Positions 17,867 to 26,796 of a DNA stretch of 64,000 nucleotides are shown one piece after another. Position numbers and translations under genes: made by a program. The notes beneath the pieces are model-generated. The model saw only the letters and a list, made by a program, of their open reading frames with translations. It was not told the origin of the DNA and searched no databases. How positions within the stretch are numbered: position 1 is the stretch's first letter; the number at the start of each line of letters is the position of its first letter. Source of the DNA: Bog-756 sp963704615 (GTDB lineage Bacteria > Actinomycetota > Acidimicrobiia > Acidimicrobiales > RAAP-2); NCBI GenBank assembly GCA_963704615.1, contig OY969923.1, positions 2,170,001 to 2,234,000 of the forward strand. The letters are read 5' to 3'.

Positions 17867-19367
17867 CATCCACGGATTCCAAAAGTACCGGCGACAGCTG
17901 CCCAAGCGCCGGCCGGTCCCGGTCAGGCTCCGCGACTGGAAGGAGGTCTACGAACCCTTCCCGGTCGAGTCGGCCCAGGAGCAGGGGGCCCGGTGCATGG
18001 ATTGCGGCATTCCCTTCTGCCACGAGGGATGTCCATTGGGCAACCTCATCCCCGAGTGGAATGACCTGGTCTACCGCGACGACTGGGCCGAGGCCGCCGA
18101 GCGCCTGCACGCCACCAACAACTTCCCCGAGTTCACCGGTCGGCTGTGCCCGGCGCCGTGCGAGGGTGCCTGCGTGCTGGGCATCAACGACGACCCGGTG
18201 ACCATCGAGCGCATCGAGTACGAGATCGTCGAGCGGGCCTGGACCGAGGGTTGGGTGGAGCCGGTGCCCACGGTCGCCCCAACGGGCAAGTCGGTGGCGG
18301 TGGTGGGCTCGGGCCCGTCCGGGCTGGCCGCCGCCCAGCAGCTGGCCCGGGCCGGACATCGGGTGGTGGTCTTCGAACGGGCCGAACGCCCGGGCGGGCT
18401 CCTCCGCTACGGGATCCCCGAGTTCAAGATGGAAAAGGCGGTGCTCGACCGGCGGCTGGAGCAGATGGTGGCCGAGGGGGTCGAGTTCCGCTGTCGGACG
18501 TCGGTGGGGGAAGCTGCCCCCGAGGCGTGGCGGGCTCTGGCTCCCGACGCCCGGGTGATCGCCGCCCGGTCGCTCCTCGCGGAGTTCGACAGCGTGGTGC
18601 TGGCCGGTGGGGCCACGCTGCCCCGTGATCTCGATGTCCCCGGGCGTGACCTGTCGGGGATCCACCAGGCCATGGACTACCTCAAGCCCTCCAACATGGT
18701 GCGGGAGGGACTGTTGGAGGCGCCAACCGTCTCCGCCGAGGGCAAGCATGTGGTCATCATCGGCGGCGGCGATACCGGCGCCGACTGCCTGGGCACCGTC
18801 CACCGGCAGGGTGCCCTGCGTGTCCACCAGTTGGAGATCATGCCCGAGCCTCCACCGTCCCGGCCCGGGGGCAATCCGTGGCCGACCTGGCCGGTCATCC
18901 TGCGGACCTCCTCGGCCCACGAGGAGGGCGGCGAGCGGGTCTTTTCGGTGAACACGGCCGAGTTCCTCGACGACGGCACCGGCCACGTCCGCGCCCTCCG
19001 GGGTGAGGAGGTGGAAATGGTCACCGATGCCGACGGTCGTCCCCAGTTCGTCTCCCAGGAGGGATCCGCCTTCGAGATTCCCTGTGAGTTGGTCCTTCTG
19101 GCCATGGGCTTTCTGGGCACCGAGCGCAACGGCGTCGTCGCCGACCTGGGTCTCGAGGTCAACGCCCGGGGCAGCGTGGCTGCCGACGCCTCCTGGTCGA
19201 CCAACGTCGAGGGTGTGTTCGTGTGCGGTGACATGACCCGGGGTCAGAGCCTGATCGTGTGGGCCATCGCCGAGGGTCGGTCCGCGGCCGCGTCGGTCGA
19301 CCGCTACCTGATGGGTCGGACGGCCCTGCCCGCCCCCATCGTTCCCGGACAGCTGGCTCTGCGCTGA
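17859..19367 (+). CDS. gltD: Glutamate synthase small subunit
   Basis: A 502-residue FAD/NADPH and Fe-S protein that passes electrons from NADPH to GltB. The N-terminus carries cysteine clusters CMDCGIPFCHEGCP and CPAPCEGAC, the FAD-binding VAVVGSGPSGLAAAQQLA and the NADPH-binding HVVIIGGGDTGADC. The start ATG 17859 lies inside the last codons of gltB, an 8-bp overlap consistent with coupled translation of equimolar subunits. The start matches the family N-terminus (GDIHGFQKYRR). Confidence 0.97.
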   Translation: MGDIHGFQKYRRQLPKRRPVPVRLRDWKEVYEPFPVESAQEQGARCMDCGIPFCHEGCPLGNLIPEWNDLVYRDDWAEAAERLHATNNFPEFTGRLCPAPCEGACVLGINDDPVTIERIEYEIVERAWTEGWVEPVPTVAPTGKSVAVVGSGPSGLAAAQQLARAGHRVVVFERAERPGGLLRYGIPEFKMEKAVLDRRLEQMVAEGVEFRCRTSVGEAAPEAWRALAPDARVIAARSLLAEFDSVVLAGGATLPRDLDVPGRDLSGIHQAMDYLKPSNMVREGLLEAPTVSAEGKHVVIIGGGDTGADCLGTVHRQGALRVHQLEIMPEPPPSRPGGNPWPTWPVILRTSSAHEEGGERVFSVNTAEFLDDGTGHVRALRGEEVEMVTDADGRPQFVSQEGSAFEIPCELVLLAMGFLGTERNGVVADLGLEVNARGSVAADASWSTNVEGVFVCGDMTRGQSLIVWAIAEGRSAAASVDRYLMGRTALPAPIVPGQLALR

Positions 19368-19424
19368 CCGAAGGCCCCGGACGTTCGCCGGTGATGGCGT
19401 GACCAACCGGGGGGTGGACGCCGG

Positions 19425-20372
19425 TCAGCCGGGACGGGTGGCACCCACCAGATCGGTGCTGTCGGCGCTGTCGAAACGGACCAGGGCTCCGGTGTAGGGC
19501 GCATCGATCATCTCCCCGGCGCCCACGTAGAGCCCCACATGGTCGACTCCCAAGGGGCCGCTGCCGAAGAACACCAGATCCCCGGGGGCCACCGTGGAGC
19601 CGGCCGGCACCGCCGGCCCGGCGTCGAACTGGTCCTGGGCCACCCGGGGCAGGGCGATGCCGGCGGCCCGGTAGGCGGCCTGAACCAGGCCCGAGCAATC
19701 GAACCCGCCGTTTCCGGTGCCGCCCCACACATAGGGGGTGCCGAGCTGGCGGGCGGCGAAGGAGAGAGCGGCCACCACCGTGCCCGAGACGGACGGATCC
19801 TCGGCCAAGGAGGTGGCCAGGGTGAGGACGGTATCCACGTAGGCAGCGGAATGGTTGTAGTCGGACACCGCCCTCTGCAGTGACGTAGCCGAACCGGCTC
19901 CATCGGCGCACAGGAGGGCGGCGGCGGTGTAGACGGCGTCCACCGGATCGTAGGGAGACGGTGGGCGGGCCCCGCCCGGTCCGACCGTGGCGTAAGCGGC
20001 AAAGGTCCCGGGCTCGAACTGCATCGGGCCCTCGGCGCCGGCGGCATTGGCACCCGACCACACCCCGGGCGCCGTCGACTGCCCACTGTCTGTCTCCACC
20101 GTCCCGATGGCGCCGAGCACCGCCCAGGGCAGGCCCGGACACCCGGAGGCAGCCTGCTGGTAGAGGTCCAGCCACCCCGGAGGGATGGCCGGGCCCGGCG
20201 CGACCCCGCCTGTCCCCGGCGAGGCGCCGGCCGACGTTGGCCCGCTGGTGCCGCCCGCGCCGCCGCCCGCGCCCGAGCCCGAGCCCGAGCCCAGAGCAGC
20301 GGCGACCACCGAGATGACGCCGACCAGAAGGGTCACCAGACCGACGGCCACGGCCGAGACCAGTTTGCCCAT
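19425..20372 (-). CDS. Secreted two-domain cell-wall hydrolase (lytic transglycosylase-like plus NlpC/P60)
   Basis: A 315-residue exported protein. A signal or anchor helix (VSAVAVGLVTLLVGVISVVAAAL) is followed by a Gly/Ser linker, a lysozyme-like domain (WAVLGAIGTVETDSG with the likely catalytic Glu, then EGPMQFEPGTFAAY) and a C-terminal NlpC/P60 domain (YVWGGTGNGGFDCSGLVQ with the Cys nucleophile, DHVGLYVG with the His). It should cut both glycan strands and peptide stems. ATG 20372 has GGAGGTG just upstream. Convergent with gltD. Confidence 0.88.
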   Translation of the reverse strand: MGKLVSAVAVGLVTLLVGVISVVAAALGSGSGSGAGGGAGGTSGPTSAGASPGTGGVAPGPAIPPGWLDLYQQAASGCPGLPWAVLGAIGTVETDSGQSTAPGVWSGANAAGAEGPMQFEPGTFAAYATVGPGGARPPSPYDPVDAVYTAAALLCADGAGSATSLQRAVSDYNHSAAYVDTVLTLATSLAEDPSVSGTVVAALSFAARQLGTPYVWGGTGNGGFDCSGLVQAAYRAAGIALPRVAQDQFDAGPAVPAGSTVAPGDLVFFGSGPLGVDHVGLYVGAGEMIDAPYTGALVRFDSADSTDLVGATRPG

Positions 20373-20636
20373 CGCCACACCTCCGGGACCCGGGCCGACA
20401 CGGTGAGCGACGTGCTCAAAAGGGGAGGGCGCCCACGAGTCCTTGCTCAGCGAGGAGGGCATGGGGTGACCGGGGGGGGGTGGGCCGACGGCGGGGATGT
20501 CGTCGTCCGTCTCCGACAGTTGCCAGTAGACCACCGGCCGTCGGTCCGATCAACCCCGGTGACGGGTGACCGGCCGGATGGGGGTCGGTATGCTCGTCCA
20601 TCCGGAAATCCGGCCTGGGACAGGGGGACGAGGAAC

Positions 20637-22271
20637 GTGTTGAGCACCATGCAGGATGGTCCGCTGTTGGTGAGCGGGATTCTCCGTCACGGCCAACAGG
20701 TCTATGGCGGGAGCCGGGTGATCACGGTGACCGGACCGGCCGGCGAGTTCGTCGACTCCTCCTTTGTCGAGGTGGCCGAGCGGTCGGAGCGGCTGGCCAA
20801 AGCGCTCACCCGGATCGGCGTCGGCGACAGCGACCGGGTCGGGACCTTCCTCTGGAACAACCAAACCCACCTCGAGGCGTACCTGGCCGTGCCGGCCATG
20901 GGAGCGGTGCTCCACACCTTGAACCTGCGCCTGTTCCCCGAGCAGCTCGCGTTTGTGATCAACCACGCCGAGGATCAGGTCATCATCGTCGACGCCTCCC
21001 TGGTCCCCCTGTTGGCCCGGGTGCGTGACCAGCTGACCACGGTCGAGCACATCGTGGTGGCCGGGGCGGGCGACGCCTCGGCGCTGGGCGAGACCCTGTC
21101 CTACGAGGACCTGCTGGCCGCCGAGGAGCCGGGGTACGACTGGCCCACCTTGGACGAACGACAGGCCGCAGCCATGTGCTACACGTCGGGAACCACCGGC
21201 AACCCCAAGGGCGTGGTCTACAGCCATCGCTCGACCTTCCTGCACTCGATGGCGATCACCTCGGCGTCCACCCTCGGGGTCAATGAGCTCGACCGGGTCC
21301 TCGCCATCGTCCCGATGTTCCATGCCAACGCCTGGGGCACCCCTTACGGGGCGTTCCTGACCGGTGCGGACATGGTGATGCCCCAACAGTTCCTGCAGGC
21401 GGAGCCGTTGGCGGCCATGATCGCTCTCCACCGTCCGACCCTGTCGGCCGGTGTGCCCACCATCTGGAGTGATCTTCTCCGCTACGCCGAGACCCATCCG
21501 GTGGACCTGTCGTCTCTCCGGATGATCACCGCCGGCGGTGCCGCCGTGCCCCGTCAACTCATCGAGGGTTACCAAGACCGGTTCGGCGTCGAGCTGGTCC
21601 AGGGCTGGGGGATGACCGAGACCAGCCCGCTGTGCGCCCTGGCCCTCCCGCCGCGGGGCACCCCGCCGGAGGAGGAGATCGAGTGGCGGGCCAAGTCCGG
21701 CCGGATCGTGCCCGGGGTCGAGCTGAGGATCGCCGCCGAGGACGGCTCGATCCTCCCCAACGACGGCACATCGGTGGGCGAGTTCGAGGTGCGGGGCCCG
21801 TGGATCACCGGCTCCTATTACCGCGAGCCCTCGCCCGAGCGCTTCCACGACGGCTGGCTGCGGACCGGCGACATCGGGACGCTCGACGATCGCGGGTTCA
21901 TGCAGATCAGCGACCGCACCAAGGACGTGATCAAGTCCGGCGGTGAGTGGATCTCCTCGGTGGAGCTGGAGAACGAGGTCATGGCCCACCCCGGGGTGGT
22001 CGAGGCCGCGGTCATCGCCGTGCCCGACGAGCGGTGGAGCGAGCGACCGCTGGTGGCGGTGGTGGCCGAGGAGGGATCGGGCCTCACCGTCGATCAACTG
22101 GTCGAGTTCCTAGCCGGGCGGGTCAGCCGCTGGTGGCTGCCCGAGCGGTGGGTGTTCGTGGAGGAGGTCCCGAAGACCAGCGTGGGCAAGTTCGACAAGA
22201 AGCTGCTCCGCACCCAGTTCGCCGAGGGCGCCCTCGACGTGGTCGACGTCGCCCTCCCGGCGGCGCGCTGA
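20637..22271 (+). CDS. Long-chain fatty-acid–CoA ligase-like acyl-CoA synthetase
   Basis: A 544-residue member of the ANL adenylating superfamily. The AMP-binding P-loop CYTSGTTGNPKGVVYSHRS, GWGMTETSPL, the hinge region WLRTGDIGTLDDRGFMQI and the C-terminal catalytic lysine segment KTSVGKFDKK are all present. It activates a carboxylic acid, probably a fatty acid, to its CoA thioester. GTG 20637 or TTG 20640 best fits the GAGGA upstream; ATG 20649 would lie rather far from it. Chain length cannot be told. Confidence 0.9.
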   Translation: MLSTMQDGPLLVSGILRHGQQVYGGSRVITVTGPAGEFVDSSFVEVAERSERLAKALTRIGVGDSDRVGTFLWNNQTHLEAYLAVPAMGAVLHTLNLRLFPEQLAFVINHAEDQVIIVDASLVPLLARVRDQLTTVEHIVVAGAGDASALGETLSYEDLLAAEEPGYDWPTLDERQAAAMCYTSGTTGNPKGVVYSHRSTFLHSMAITSASTLGVNELDRVLAIVPMFHANAWGTPYGAFLTGADMVMPQQFLQAEPLAAMIALHRPTLSAGVPTIWSDLLRYAETHPVDLSSLRMITAGGAAVPRQLIEGYQDRFGVELVQGWGMTETSPLCALALPPRGTPPEEEIEWRAKSGRIVPGVELRIAAEDGSILPNDGTSVGEFEVRGPWITGSYYREPSPERFHDGWLRTGDIGTLDDRGFMQISDRTKDVIKSGGEWISSVELENEVMAHPGVVEAAVIAVPDERWSERPLVAVVAEEGSGLTVDQLVEFLAGRVSRWWLPERWVFVEEVPKTSVGKFDKKLLRTQFAEGALDVVDVALPAAR

Positions 22272-22274
22272 CCC

Positions 22275-22508
22275 GTGGGGGCCGATCCGGCGGACGTCGC
22301 CGAACGCCTGGCCGGCATCGCCGAGGAGCTCGCCGACCTGGCCCTCGATCGGCTGCGCCAGGCCAGTGACCAGATCCGGGCCGGGGGTGAGCCCGATCCG
22401 GCGGTCACCGCCGAGGAGAAGCGGATCACCCGGGCCCGACGATCGGTGGACAAGGCGGTCCAACTGTTGGCCGGACCGGCGTCGGTCGACGCCGAAGAGG
22501 GCCCTTAA
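22275..22508 (+). CDS. Small helical protein of unknown function
   Basis: A 77-residue protein starting at GTG 22275, 3 bp after the acyl-CoA synthetase stop, so probably co-translated. It is almost entirely predicted helix with heptad-like spacing (VAERLAGIAEELADLALDRL, later RARRSVDKAVQLL) and no cysteines. Its last 4 bp overlap the 3' end of the opposing LOG-family gene. I do not recognise a family. Confidence 0.55.
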   Translation: MGADPADVAERLAGIAEELADLALDRLRQASDQIRAGGEPDPAVTAEEKRITRARRSVDKAVQLLAGPASVDAEEGP

Positions 22509-23581
22509 GTTCTCGAGACCGGTGGGTCGGTGCCGATCTGGTTGAGGGCGTCGATGAACTGGCGCAGACGGCCGTAGTGGATCTTGTCGAAGCGGAAGAC
22601 CAGCCGGGCGAGATCGAGGTGGTCGCGGTCGGCCCGCTCGGGAGGCAGGGGTTTGGACAGACGCATGGTCCCGCTGCCCACGATGTCGGCGAACCGGCGG
22701 TTGAGCCCGGCCAACTCGGCCCGGTCGGGGGCGACGGCCAGTCGGATCACCAACAGATCGCCGACCCAGCGGCACGACTGGTAGTTGCGGTAGAAGCCGA
22801 GGACCTCGGCCACGGCCTCGCCGACGCTGTCGGTCACCATGAACAGGGCCCGGTCGTCGGCCGACACCAGACCGCGGGGCTCGACCTCGTTCTGGATGAA
22901 GGTGTCCCAACCCCGCCAGTAGCCCCCTCCGGGCACGTCGAGCAGAACCACCGGAGCCGGCTCGGCCTTGCCCGTCTGGAGCAGCGTGAGCAGCTCGAAG
23001 CCCTCGTCGAGAGTTCCGAAGCCACCAGGCAGGACCACGTAGCCGTCGGACTCCTTGATCAGCATCAGCTTGCGGGTGAAGAAGTACCGCATCTCGACCA
23101 GCTTGGGATCCTGGGCGATGAAGGTGTTGGCCCCCTGCTCGAAGGGCAGGCGGATGTTGACCCCGATCGACCGGTCCCGCCCGGCCCCCTCCATCCCCGC
23201 GGCCATGATGCCCGGTCCGGCCCCGGTCACCACCATCCAGTCGGCCTGGGCCATCGCCGCGGCCAGATCGCGGGCACTGCGATAGGCCGGGTGGTCGGGA
23301 AGCGTGCGGGCCGAACCGAAGATGGTCAGCTTCTTCGTGTGGCGGAAGGGCCGGAACACCCGGAAGGCCTCGGCCATCTCGGCCAGAGCGGAGTCGGCGA
23401 TCTTGAGGTCGATCACCTCGGTGTGGTCGGCGGCCAGGGCGGTCACCGTCTCCAGCATCGAACGGTAGAGGCGCAGCTGGCCGGGCGAGGCGTCGCCCGA
23501 GGTCAGCTCCTCGACCATCCGATCGACGACCCGGGCGACGGCGGGGCCCGCATCCGGTGCGGGACGACCGGGCGCGGCCAT
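22505..23581 (-). CDS. LOG-family Rossmann-fold nucleotide-binding protein
   Basis: A 358-residue protein with a core matching the LOG/YgdH group: FGSARTLPDHPAY, VVTGAGPGIMAAGMEGAG and the signature PGGFGTLDE with the preceding catalytic Arg/Lys region (FFTRKLMLIKESDGY). Members are nucleoside 5'-monophosphate phosphoribohydrolases, some making cytokinins, others nucleotide recyclers. The N-terminal ~90 residues and C-terminal ~100 residues are extensions seen in long-type members. The ATG lies one base after the fbiC stop (TGA-G-ATG), so it is translated with fbiC. Confidence 0.85.
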   Translation of the reverse strand: MAAPGRPAPDAGPAVARVVDRMVEELTSGDASPGQLRLYRSMLETVTALAADHTEVIDLKIADSALAEMAEAFRVFRPFRHTKKLTIFGSARTLPDHPAYRSARDLAAAMAQADWMVVTGAGPGIMAAGMEGAGRDRSIGVNIRLPFEQGANTFIAQDPKLVEMRYFFTRKLMLIKESDGYVVLPGGFGTLDEGFELLTLLQTGKAEPAPVVLLDVPGGGYWRGWDTFIQNEVEPRGLVSADDRALFMVTDSVGEAVAEVLGFYRNYQSCRWVGDLLVIRLAVAPDRAELAGLNRRFADIVGSGTMRLSKPLPPERADRDHLDLARLVFRFDKIHYGRLRQFIDALNQIGTDPPVSRT

Positions 23582-23582
23582 C

Positions 23583-25991
23583 TCAGTGGGTGGCGAGCGC
23601 GGTCAGAGCACCGGCGGCGTCCCCGACCCGTCCGTACAGCGTGGTCCGCTGGACCAGGGTCCTCCCCAGCGGGGTCACGATGTCGGCGAACTGGCGGGCG
23701 TCCATCATCTGCCCGTGACTGGCTCCTGCGGCTCGGGAGATGTTCTCGTCCATCAGAGTGCCCCCGAGATCGTTCACCCCGGCCCGGAGGATCTGGCGCA
23801 CACCGTCGGCTCCCATCTTGACCCAGCTGGTCTGGATGTTGTCGATGGCTCCGTGGTAGGCGATGCGACCCACCGCGTGCATCAACAGCGTCTCGCGGAA
23901 GGTGGGTCCCCGCCGGGCCATCCGGTGGAGATAGAGGGGGGTGGCCATATGCACGAAGGGGAGCGGCACGAACTCGGTGAACCCGCCGGTCTCCCGCTGC
24001 AGGTCGCGTGTTCGGATCAGATGCCGGGCCCACGACCGGGGCTGCTCGACCGCCCCGAACATGATGGTGACGTTGGATCGCAGGCCGACCTGGTGGGCGG
24101 TGCGGTGGGCGAAGAGCCACTGGTCGGTGTTGATCTTGTCCGGGCACAGGACGGCGCGGACCGGGTCGTCGAGAATCTCGGCCGCCGTGCCCGGCAGCGT
24201 CTTGAGCCCGGCGTTTCGCAACAGGACGAGATAGTCGGCCAGAGCCATGCCCGAACGACGGGCGCCCTCGGTCACCTCCAGGGCGGTGAACCCGTGGATG
24301 TGGATGGTCGGCGACGCCTGGCGCACGGCCTTGATCACCTCGAGGTAGTACCCGCCGTCGAACTTGGGGTGGATCCCTCCCTGCAGGCACACCTCGGTGG
24401 CCCCCAGGCTCTCGGCCTCGCGCACCCGGTCGGCGATGTCGCTCAGCTCGAGCAGATAGGGGGAGCCCCGGAGGTTGAGCGAGAGCGGGCCTTTGGAGAA
24501 GGCGCAGAATTTGCACTTGAAGGTGCACACGTTGGTGTAGTTGATGTTGCGGTTGGCCACGTAGGTGACCTCGTCGCCGACGACATCGGCGCGCAGCTGG
24601 TCGGCAACCTCGGCCACCTGGCGGACCTCACGACCCCGGGCACTGAACAGGGTGACGATCTCGTCCTCGCCGACCGGGTCCCCGAGGGCCACTCCGGCCA
24701 GGACATCGGCCACCGGCCCCGTCGACCGCGCCGACGAACGGGCGGCTGACCCCACCGGTCCGCCCGGTGGGCGGACCTCGCCGGTTGTGGCCGGCACCGA
24801 CAGAAGGAGAGGGGGGGCGATCTCACCGCCCGAGCACCACGGATGATCCCGCCCCAGCCCCTCGGCATCGGAGGCGTCCAGGACCGGAAAGCGCATGGCT
24901 TCGTCGAGCCAGCGCTCAGGGTCGAGGGCGAACTCCGGATAGAGGGTCAGGCGGGGGGCCAGGGTGAGCCCGGCCGCCTCGGTGGCGTCGCCGAGGGTGG
25001 CCAGTGCGGGCCAGGCGCGCTCGGGGTTGACGTGGTCGGCGGTGACCGGTGAGACCCCGCCCCAGTCGTCGATGCCGGAAGCCAACAGGGGGAGAAGGTC
25101 GTCGGAGAGATTGGGGGGCGCCTGCAGGTGGATGGCCGGCGGCAGGACCACCCGTGCCGCGGCGATGGTCCACAGAAACTCGTCGGTCGGGCACGGCGGT
25201 GCCCGGTGCATGGCCGTCCCTGGCTTGGGCAGGAAGTTCTGGATGATCACTTCCTGCACGTGACCGTGACGCCGGTGGCTGTCGGCGATGGCGACCAGGG
25301 TGTCCAGGCGGTCGGCCCGTGATTCGCCGATCCCCACCAGGAGTCCGGTGGTGAAGGGGATTCCGGTCTCCCCGGCCGCCTCGAGGGTGGCCAGCCGTCG
25401 GCCCGGGGTCTTGTCGGGGGCACCCCGGTGGGCGGCCAGATCCGGGTTGACCGACTCGATCATCATCCCCTGGCTGGCGGTGACCGACCGCAAGCGGGCC
25501 ATCTGGCCAGCGTCGAGCGCGCCGGCATTGGCATGGGGGAGCAGCCCGGTCTGCTCGACGACAGCCCGGCAGGCAGCCTCCAGATAGGCCACGGTGGTGT
25601 CGTATCCCTGCTCCTCCAGCCACCGGCGGGCGGCCGGGTAGCGGTCCTCGGGGGCCTCGCCCAGGGTGAACAGCACCTCGTGGCAGCCGGCGGCCCGGCC
25701 GGCGCGGGCGATCTCGGTGACCTGGTCGATGCTGAGGTAGGGCGAGGGCACCCGGGCCGGAGCCTTGGCGAAGGTGCAGTACCCACAGCGATCACGGCAC
25801 AGCATGGTCAAGGGGACGAACACCTTGGGGGAGAAGGTGATCCGGTTCCCGTGGGCGCCACTCCGGACCCGTCGGGCCCGCTCCTGCAGGGTGGCCAGGG
25901 GTAGGTCGATCAGGTCGCGGTCCACACCGGTCGAGGGGCCGTCGGCCGAGGTCGCGGGAACAGGGCCGGGCGGGGCGGGCATCGGCGTCAC
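23583..25991 (-). CDS. fbiC: FO synthase, CofG-CofH fusion
   Basis: An 802-residue double radical-SAM enzyme that joins a tyrosine-derived fragment to 5-amino-6-ribitylamino-uracil to make FO, the chromophore of coenzyme F420. The N-terminal CofG half has the cluster motif CRDRCGYC and the C-terminal CofH half CTFKCKFC, separated by a low-complexity linker. Length is near that of mycobacterial FbiC. GTG 25991 or ATG 25982 are both possible starts. It follows pgl by 60 bp on the same strand. An F420-using Ddn-like gene is present at 58.1 kb. Confidence 0.95.
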   Translation of the reverse strand: MTPMPAPPGPVPATSADGPSTGVDRDLIDLPLATLQERARRVRSGAHGNRITFSPKVFVPLTMLCRDRCGYCTFAKAPARVPSPYLSIDQVTEIARAGRAAGCHEVLFTLGEAPEDRYPAARRWLEEQGYDTTVAYLEAACRAVVEQTGLLPHANAGALDAGQMARLRSVTASQGMMIESVNPDLAAHRGAPDKTPGRRLATLEAAGETGIPFTTGLLVGIGESRADRLDTLVAIADSHRRHGHVQEVIIQNFLPKPGTAMHRAPPCPTDEFLWTIAAARVVLPPAIHLQAPPNLSDDLLPLLASGIDDWGGVSPVTADHVNPERAWPALATLGDATEAAGLTLAPRLTLYPEFALDPERWLDEAMRFPVLDASDAEGLGRDHPWCSGGEIAPPLLLSVPATTGEVRPPGGPVGSAARSSARSTGPVADVLAGVALGDPVGEDEIVTLFSARGREVRQVAEVADQLRADVVGDEVTYVANRNINYTNVCTFKCKFCAFSKGPLSLNLRGSPYLLELSDIADRVREAESLGATEVCLQGGIHPKFDGGYYLEVIKAVRQASPTIHIHGFTALEVTEGARRSGMALADYLVLLRNAGLKTLPGTAAEILDDPVRAVLCPDKINTDQWLFAHRTAHQVGLRSNVTIMFGAVEQPRSWARHLIRTRDLQRETGGFTEFVPLPFVHMATPLYLHRMARRGPTFRETLLMHAVGRIAYHGAIDNIQTSWVKMGADGVRQILRAGVNDLGGTLMDENISRAAGASHGQMMDARQFADIVTPLGRTLVQRTTLYGRVGDAAGALTALATH

Positions 25992-26051
25992 CCTACCGGC
26001 AGAGCTCCTGTGCTCCCTCGAGGCGGCCTCACGTGCTCCCTCCGGGCGGCT

Positions 26052-26786
26052 TCATGTGCTTCCGCCCGGGAGCCGGGTGTCCCCGGCGGCCTCGGCATCG
26101 ATCAACCAGAGGACGTCGGCGGCTCGCACCCGGGCGGCGGGCAGGTCCTCGCCGGCCACGATCCGGGCCACCGGCGATCGCTTCGATGGGCCCGAGACGG
26201 TGAAGACGACCTGGGCCGCCCGGGCGATGCCCGGCAGGGTCAGGGTGATCCGGTCGTGGGGGTTGTTGGCGTTGGGATCGCGGTTGGCCGCCACCAGCAC
26301 GGCGGGATCGTCGATGGCCAGAGCCGGCGAATCGGGGAAGAGCGAGGCACAGTGGCCGTCCGGCCCCAGGCCGAGGTGGACCAGGTCGAACCGGTCCAGC
26401 GGCTCCACGAGGCGCTGATAGGCGACGGCGGCGTCGCCGGGGGCGCCCGAGGTGTACATGGGGTGATCGGAGCGGACCGGGCCCACCGCATCGAGCAGGG
26501 CCTGGCTGATCATCCGGTGATTGGAGTCGACGTCATCCGGGGGGACGCAGCGCTCGTCGCCCAGGTAGATGTCCACGGTGGTCCAGTCAACGGGCTGGCC
26601 ACCGGCCACCCCGGAGCCCTTTGCCGGTGCGGTGAGGGCGGCCAGAGCCCGATAGGACCGCTCGGCGGTCCCGCCACCGGAGAGAAAGAGGGAGAATCCG
26701 CCCGGCCGCGGCGCGGCCAACCGGTCCGCCACCAGGTGGGCGAAGGCGTCGCTGACCGACTCGACCAGCTGATAGCGCTCCGTCAT
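26052..26786 (-). CDS. pgl: 6-phosphogluconolactonase
   Basis: A 244-residue enzyme that hydrolyses 6-phosphogluconolactone made by the adjacent zwf product. Typical motifs are FLSGGGTAERSYRAL, the active-site region YLGDERCVPPDDVDSNHRM and HLGLGPDGHCASLFP with the catalytic His. The gene starts 10 bp after the zwf stop, so the two sequential activities are co-expressed. The N-terminus opens directly into the domain. Confidence 0.95.
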   Translation of the reverse strand: MTERYQLVESVSDAFAHLVADRLAAPRPGGFSLFLSGGGTAERSYRALAALTAPAKGSGVAGGQPVDWTTVDIYLGDERCVPPDDVDSNHRMISQALLDAVGPVRSDHPMYTSGAPGDAAVAYQRLVEPLDRFDLVHLGLGPDGHCASLFPDSPALAIDDPAVLVAANRDPNANNPHDRITLTLPGIARAAQVVFTVSGPSKRSPVARIVAGEDLPAARVRAADVLWLIDAEAAGDTRLPGGST

Positions 26787-26796
26787 GCCGGTCGGC